Source: Methylovirgula sp.
GTDB taxonomy: Bacteria; Pseudomonadota; Alphaproteobacteria; Rhizobiales; Beijerinckiaceae
Length of the DNA: 10,721 nt
Assembly (NCBI GenBank): GCA_025356505.1
Contig: JANXSV010000375.1
Coordinates: 1 to 10,721 of the forward strand
Reading direction: 5' to 3'
Both the position numbers and the translations under genes were made by a program. Below the pieces are notes generated by a model. That model was not told where the DNA came from. It worked only from the letters and a program-made list of their open reading frames with translations, and did no database searches. This document shows positions 6,965 through 10,721 of this stretch, in pieces. Positions within the stretch are counted from its first letter, which is position 1, and each line of letters begins with the position of its first letter.

Positions 6965-8554
6965 ATGACCATTGGCAGTGAAACATCTGTTTCAAGCCCG
7001 GTGTTTACCGGCGACAAAGTACTGATCATTGATTTTGGCAGCCAGGTCACACAGTTGATCGCGCGCCGGATTCGTGAGGCAGGTGTCTACAGTGAGATTG
7101 TGCCATTTCAGTCAGCTGAAGCAGCATTTTTGAAAATGCGGCCTAAAGCGGTCATATTTTCAGGCGGTCCGGCATCAGTAACTGATGGAAATTCACCTCG
7201 GGCGCCACAAGCAATTTTCGAGGCGGGCGTTCCGATTCTCGCAATTTGCTATGGGCAACAAACCATGTGCCTGCAATTGGGCGGCAGGGTGGAAGGCGGT
7301 CATGCCGCGGAATTTGGCCGCGCCGAGATTGAAATCAAAGCACCAAGCGCGTTGTTTGAAGGTCTGTGGGAGCAGGGGGGCCGTTACCCTGTCTGGATGA
7401 GCCACGGGGACCGCGTTACGCAGTTGCCACCCGGCTTTTCGGTGAAAGCCAGCTCGGAAAACGCACCCTTCGCCGTGGCTTCCGATGAAAGTCGCCAATT
7501 CTTCACGACGATGTTTCACCCCGAAGTCGTTCACACCCCGGATGGAGCGAAGCTTCTCGCTAATTTTGTCCACAAAGTAGCTGGCATAAAGTCCGATTGG
7601 TCGATGCATGCTTTTCGCCAGGCTGCCATCGGCCGCATTCGCGCCCATGTCGGTACAGGCAAGGTGATCTGCGGACTATCTGGAGGGGTCGACTCGTCTG
7701 TTGCGGCACTGTTGCTGCATGAAGCGGTCGGCGACCAATTGACTTGCGTTTTCGTGGACCACGGATTGCTGCGCATGGGCGAAGCAGAAGAAGTCGTGCG
7801 GCTATTCAAAAACCACTACAATATTCCATTGGTGCACGTAGAGGCGCAGGATCTGTTCATCAATGAGCTTGAGGGCGTCTCTGATCCCGAGACCAAACGC
7901 AAGATCATTGGAAAACTCTTTATCGACGTCTTCGATGCGGAAGCAAAGCGGCTCGGCGGGGCCGATTTTCTGGCACAGGGGACGCTCTATCCCGATGTCA
8001 TAGAAAGCGTATCGTTCACGGGCGGCCCCTCTGTAACAATCAAATCTCATCACAATGTCGGCGGGCTTCCAGCACGCATGAAAATGCAGCTCGTTGAGCC
8101 GTTGCGCGAACTGTTTAAAGATGAAGTCCGTGTGCTCGGGCGCGAACTTGGCCTGCCCGAAGCTTTTGTCGGGCGTCATCCCTTCCCGGGTCCCGGTTTA
8201 GCCATTCGTTTGCCCGGCGGCGTCACACGCGAAAAGCTAGAAATCCTGCGCAAAGCGGACGCGATCTATCTCGAAGAAATTCGTAAAGCCGGCCTTTATG
8301 ATACGATTTGGCAGGCCTTCGCGGTGTTGTTGCCGGTGCGCACCGTGGGCGTTATGGGAGACGGTCGAACCTATGACTTCGTTTGTGCACTTCGAGCGGT
8401 GACGTCAGTGGACGGGATGACGGCGGATTTCTTTCCCTATGACATGAATTTCCTCGGCCGCGCAGCGACGCGCATCATCAACGAGGTTAAGGGGATAAAC
8501 CGCGTGGTCTATGATGTAACGTCAAAGCCACCCGGAACCATCGAGTGGGAATAG
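6965..8554 (+). CDS. guaA: GMP synthase (glutamine-hydrolysing)
   Basis: This 529-residue enzyme converts XMP, ATP and glutamine to GMP, the last step of guanine nucleotide synthesis in the cytoplasm. The class I glutamine amidotransferase domain (about 18-205) has the catalytic triad Cys95 (in [11 protein letters not shown]), His185 and Glu187 (in FHPEVVHT). The ATP-pyrophosphatase domain (about 213-400) has the P-loop SGGVDSS at 239-245. The C-terminal dimerisation and XMP-binding domain carries HPFPGPG at 404-410 and ends KPPGTIEWE, the canonical terminus. Length is normal. The ATG at 6965 is preceded by AAGGA (6951-6955) at nine bases. The N-terminus has about 17 extra polar residues before the first strand, and no internal ATG gives a better start. 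It appears to be a single-gene unit, divergent from the Aat-like gene. Confidence 0.98.
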   Translation: MTIGSETSVSSPVFTGDKVLIIDFGSQVTQLIARRIREAGVYSEIVPFQSAEAAFLKMRPKAVIFSGGPASVTDGNSPRAPQAIFEAGVPILAICYGQQTMCLQLGGRVEGGHAAEFGRAEIEIKAPSALFEGLWEQGGRYPVWMSHGDRVTQLPPGFSVKASSENAPFAVASDESRQFFTTMFHPEVVHTPDGAKLLANFVHKVAGIKSDWSMHAFRQAAIGRIRAHVGTGKVICGLSGGVDSSVAALLLHEAVGDQLTCVFVDHGLLRMGEAEEVVRLFKNHYNIPLVHVEAQDLFINELEGVSDPETKRKIIGKLFIDVFDAEAKRLGGADFLAQGTLYPDVIESVSFTGGPSVTIKSHHNVGGLPARMKMQLVEPLRELFKDEVRVLGRELGLPEAFVGRHPFPGPGLAIRLPGGVTREKLEILRKADAIYLEEIRKAGLYDTIWQAFAVLLPVRTVGVMGDGRTYDFVCALRAVTSVDGMTADFFPYDMNFLGRAATRIINEVKGINRVVYDVTSKPPGTIEWE

Positions 8555-8605
8555 CGCGTTAGGGTGGCGCAACCTGTGCCTTGATCTGGGTTTCAACGGT
8601 GATGC

Positions 8606-8986
8606 TCATGCGGCATTTCCCTTTTGATCCAGGATCATCTCAAAGCCGCCATAAATCAGACGACTGCCATCAAACGGCATTGGGTTTTTTTCGCGGTTGA
8701 AGCGGTCATCGCTGGCCATCATTTCGTTTAGCCGCTCATTGACGGCGTCACGTGCTGCCTTGTCCGGCCATTCGATCCAACTGAACACCACCGTCTCGTC
8801 TTCGCGCGCGTGGACGGCACGATAAAAATCAGTCTGTTTGCCATGGGGCACATTGCTGCCCCAGCATTCGGCGACCCGCAGCGCTCCAAGATCAAGAAAA
8901 ACCTGATCGGCGAGGCGCGCATGTTCAATAAATTCGCGCTTTTTCGCTGTCGGAACCGCGATTAGAAACCCTTCGACATAAGACAT
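8606..8986 (-). CDS. DUF1428 family protein (YbaA-like)
   Basis: The 126-residue product matches the DUF1428 family, whose E. coli member is YbaA. Shared segments are YVEGFLIAVPTAKK at the start, GALRVAECWGSNVPHGKQTDF (residues about 34-54), VVFSWIEWPDK (65-75), and MPFDGSRLIYGGFE near the end. The fold is a dimeric alpha/beta barrel-like (ferredoxin-type) domain. The biochemical role is unknown, and I assign none. The ATG at 8986 has AAGGA (8994-8998) seven bases upstream. Its 3' end faces the guaA stop 51 bp away, and its 5' end is divergent from a glutathione S-transferase gene across a 109-bp gap. Confidence 0.9.
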   Translation of the reverse strand: MSYVEGFLIAVPTAKKREFIEHARLADQVFLDLGALRVAECWGSNVPHGKQTDFYRAVHAREDETVVFSWIEWPDKAARDAVNERLNEMMASDDRFNREKNPMPFDGSRLIYGGFEMILDQKGNAA

Positions 8987-9025
8987 TTCATAGTCCTTTT
9001 ATCTTCACTGGCTGGTGACGTGCTG

Positions 9026-9040
9026 CAAGGCGCTGCCTTG
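9026..9040. repeat. Short perfect inverted repeat between the DUF1428 and GST genes
   Basis: CAAGGC and GCCTTG flank a three-base centre (GCT). It lies about midway in the 109-bp divergent gap. There is no U-tract, so it is not a clear terminator. It could be an operator or a chance hairpin. Confidence 0.3.
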
Positions 9041-9095
9041 AATGTGAGGCTTAAAAATCCTAAGTCAGGGTAACAGCCCCTGGAGAAAATCTCAA

Positions 9096-9800
9096 ATGTC
9101 CGACTTGTCATCATTTCCCATCACAAAGCGCTGGCCGGCAAAACATCCAGATCGGCTCCAACTTTACTCGTTTCCAACACCTAATGGCGTCAAAGTTTCT
9201 ATTGCTCTGGAAGAGATCGGCATGCCCTACGAGGCACATTTGGTCGATATAACGAAAAATGAAACGTGGATCCCTGAGTTTTTGTCACTCAATGCTAATG
9301 GAAAAATCCCTGCTATTTTAGACCCCAACGGTCCGGGCTCAAAACCACTCGCACTCTTCGAATCCGGCGCAATCCTCCTTTATTTGGCGGATAAGTCCGG
9401 AATGCTGATGCCCTCCGACGCGGGTCGTCGATACGAGACAATCGAATGGGTATTTTTTCAAATGGCAGCCATCGGGCCCATATTCGGACAGCTCGGCTTT
9501 TTCCATAAGTTTGCGGGTAAAGACATTGAAGACAAGCGCCCAAGAGACCGTTACGCCACTGAATCTAAAAGATTGCTAGGGGTTCTTGAGACACGCCTTG
9601 CGGGAAAGCGGTGGATTATGGGAGACGACTACACGATCGCCGACATTTCAATGCTTGGATGGGTGCGAAACCTCGTTGGTTTTTATGGTGCGGGAGAATT
9701 GGTCGACTATGCATCTCTCGAGCATGTTCCGGCGTGGCTCGAGCGCTGTCTCGATCGACCGGCGGTTTTGCGCGGCCTGGAAATTCCACGTGCGGGGTAG
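9096..9800 (+). CDS. Glutathione S-transferase, Nu-class-like (YfcG/YghU/Ure2p type)
   Basis: The 234-residue protein has a thioredoxin-fold N-terminal domain (about 20-103). TPNG lies at 28-31, where Nu-class GSTs use Thr/Asn rather than Tyr or Cys. The cis-proline loop NGKIPAI is at 68-74 and the glutathione-contacting ESGAI at 89-93. The helical C-terminal domain (about 112-225) includes the class-typical WVFFQMAAIGPIFGQLGFF and the folding motif TIADISMLGW. Nu-class enzymes act as glutathione- or glutathione-disulfide-dependent reductases in the cytoplasm, so a disulfide reductase role is likely but the substrate is unknown. The ATG at 9096 has GGAGA (9082-9086) nine bases upstream. The gene is divergent from DUF1428 and is followed after 109 bp by psd, with a repeat cluster between. 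Confidence 0.93.
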   Translation: MSDLSSFPITKRWPAKHPDRLQLYSFPTPNGVKVSIALEEIGMPYEAHLVDITKNETWIPEFLSLNANGKIPAILDPNGPGSKPLALFESGAILLYLADKSGMLMPSDAGRRYETIEWVFFQMAAIGPIFGQLGFFHKFAGKDIEDKRPRDRYATESKRLLGVLETRLAGKRWIMGDDYTIADISMLGWVRNLVGFYGAGELVDYASLEHVPAWLERCLDRPAVLRGLEIPRAG

Positions 9801-9811
9801 GGCGCGTAACA

Positions 9812-9880
9812 CGTGACCAAATATGTTGCGTCATTTGGTGACGACAATTCACTCGTGACTTTTGACGCATTTGGTGTCAC
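9812..9880. repeat. Cluster of inverted and direct repeats between the GST gene and psd
   Basis: CGTGACCAAAT (9812-9822) and ATTTGGTGACG (9833-9843) form 11-base arms with one mismatch around a 10-base centre. Half of this recurs just downstream: CATTTGGTG at 9832-9840 and again at 9868-9876, and CGTGAC at 9812-9817 and again at 9854-9859. A second inverted pair is GTGAC (9855-9859) with GTCAC (9876-9880). A lone -35-like TTGACG lies at 9862-9867, without a good -10 at the usual distance. The first palindrome begins 12 bp after the GST stop and could act as a U-less hairpin for that transcript, or the set could be operator sites for psd. Confidence 0.5.
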
Positions 9881-9909
9881 ATCTGCGCCCCAAACCAAGG
9901 CTTCGCTTC

Positions 9910-10611
9910 ATGAACATGCTTGATTCAGTACGCAGACAAATAACCCCCATCCATCCGGAAGGGTACATATTCATACTCGCGTTTGCCATTGTCTCGCTCT
10001 TCTTGGATTGGCTCTGGAGCCCGCTTGGTTGGGTCGGTATTATAGCAACCGCATGGTGCGCATACTTTTTCCGCGATCCAAAGCGTGTCACCCCCCTTAG
10101 AGAAGGGCTGGTTATTTCACCGGCTGACGGGATGGTGTCGAGCGTTGGCTTTTTTGCCCCACCGCCGGAATTGGGGCTTGGCTCTGTGCCCATGCAGCGC
10201 ATTTCGGTGTTTATGAGCGTGTTTGATTGCCACGTAAACCGCGCTCCGGTTTCGGGCAAAATAAGAACGATAGCTTATAAGCCGGGACTGTTCGTCAACG
10301 CTGATCTGGATAAGGCAAGCGATGACAATGAGCGTAACGGGCTGGTGATTGAGGCATCGCAGGGCGCTTTTGGTGTTGTTCAGATTGCTGGCTTAATCGC
10401 GCGTCGTATTTTGTGTTTCGCGCGAGAAAGCGAAGCAATTGGGACCGGAGATCGTTTCGGGCTCATTCGGTTCGGGTCAAGGGTCGATGTTTATATGCCC
10501 GAAGGCGCGCGAATTCTGGTCGGCTTAGGCAGCAAGGCTGTCGCCGGAGAGACAATCCTTGCTGATTATTCTGCCGGAAGCCTGCCACAACTGAGCTTTA
10601 AGGCCGGTTGA
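9910..10611 (+). CDS. psd: Phosphatidylserine decarboxylase proenzyme
   Basis: The 233-residue proenzyme decarboxylates phosphatidylserine to phosphatidylethanolamine at the inner membrane. It is the short form common in rhizobia. The self-cleavage site that makes the pyruvoyl group is Gly189-Ser190 in RFGSRVD, in place of the LGST of E. coli. Asp73 in PADG and His108 in [12 protein letters not shown] supply the expected Asp and His of the cleavage triad. Two hydrophobic stretches (about 20-35 and 39-54) form an N-terminal membrane anchor. The ATG at 9910 has AAGG (9897-9900) nine bases upstream, and the product opens [19 protein letters not shown] as in rhizobial homologues I recall. A longer frame from TTG 9862 would read through the repeat cluster and is not favoured. 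The stop shares one base with the pssA start. Confidence 0.95.
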   Translation: MNMLDSVRRQITPIHPEGYIFILAFAIVSLFLDWLWSPLGWVGIIATAWCAYFFRDPKRVTPLREGLVISPADGMVSSVGFFAPPPELGLGSVPMQRISVFMSVFDCHVNRAPVSGKIRTIAYKPGLFVNADLDKASDDNERNGLVIEASQGAFGVVQIAGLIARRILCFARESEAIGTGDRFGLIRFGSRVDVYMPEGARILVGLGSKAVAGETILADYSAGSLPQLSFKAG

Positions 10612-10721
10612 TGGAGCGCCTTGACGAAACAGAGCTTACAAAATCGAAGGCCAAGCATTTTGGCGGGGTGCCGTTCCGAGTGATATTGCCAAATCTGGTG
10701 ACGCTGCTTGCGCTGAGTTTG
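10611..10721 (+). CDS. pssA: CDP-diacylglycerol-serine O-phosphatidyltransferase, N-terminal part (runs off the right edge)
   Basis: Only 37 codons are visible. They open [19 protein letters not shown], followed by VPFRVILPNLVTLLALSL, which resembles the first membrane helix of PssA (the PFR...PNL.TLLAL pattern of alphaproteobacterial PS synthases). The enzyme makes phosphatidylserine from CDP-diacylglycerol and serine, the substrate of the Psd encoded just upstream. The ATG overlaps the psd stop as TGATG, with AAGG (10600-10603) seven bases upstream, so the two are probably translationally coupled. The catalytic CDP-alcohol phosphotransferase motif is beyond the window, so the call depends on the short N-terminus plus context. 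Confidence 0.85.
   Translation, partial: MERLDETELTKSKAKHFGGVPFRVILPNLVTLLALSL

Noticed and set aside
8555..8605. Possible terminator between guaA and the DUF1428 gene
   Set aside because: No stable GC-rich stem with a U-tract was found in this 51-bp convergent gap.
9862..9909. Longer psd frame beginning at TTG 9862
   Set aside because: It would place coding sequence in the repeat cluster, has no ribosome site, and adds 16 residues absent from homologues as I recall them. ATG 9910 has AAGG at suitable spacing.

Overview
The window looks like a chromosomal segment of an alphaproteobacterium with moderate G+C, probably of the Rhizobiales (Hyphomicrobiales) type. The main argument is gene order and protein character. 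An ErpA-type gene lies divergent to a dgt-argS-SPOR cluster, as I recall from rhizobia and Brucella. The short phosphatidylserine decarboxylase gene overlaps the start of pssA, and Dgt, ArgS and GuaA all read as alphaproteobacterial versions. No tRNA, rRNA, insertion sequence, phage gene or CRISPR array was seen. Nearly all of the DNA is coding.

Layout. Positions 1-647 (minus strand) hold an A-type Fe-S carrier gene (erpA), followed 18 bp later by the start of a PfkB-family sugar kinase that runs off the left edge. Positions 821-5856 (plus strand) form a likely operon: a small exported cysteine-containing protein of unknown function, a dGTPase-like HD hydrolase (dgt) overlapping it by 4 bases, arginyl-tRNA synthetase (argS), and a membrane-anchored SPOR-domain protein. 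Positions 5883-6788 (minus strand) encode a divergent member of the leucyl/phenylalanyl-tRNA-protein transferase (Aat) family with an N-terminal extension and several altered active-site positions. Positions 6965-8554 (plus) are guaA. A DUF1428/YbaA-like gene (minus, 8606-8986) and a Nu-class-like glutathione S-transferase gene (plus, 9096-9800) are divergent. From 9910 to the right edge lie psd and the start of pssA, which together make phosphatidylethanolamine.

How the genes work together. Most are housekeeping: Fe-S cluster delivery, dNTP control, arginine charging, septal peptidoglycan binding, GMP synthesis and PE synthesis. The only tight functional pair is psd-pssA (PS synthase feeds PS decarboxylase). 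The first plus-strand cluster is held together by spacing rather than by a shared pathway.

No clear new multi-gene system was found. The items most worth a second look are the Aat-like protein, the unknown exported protein coupled to dgt, and a cluster of inverted and direct repeats just upstream of psd.
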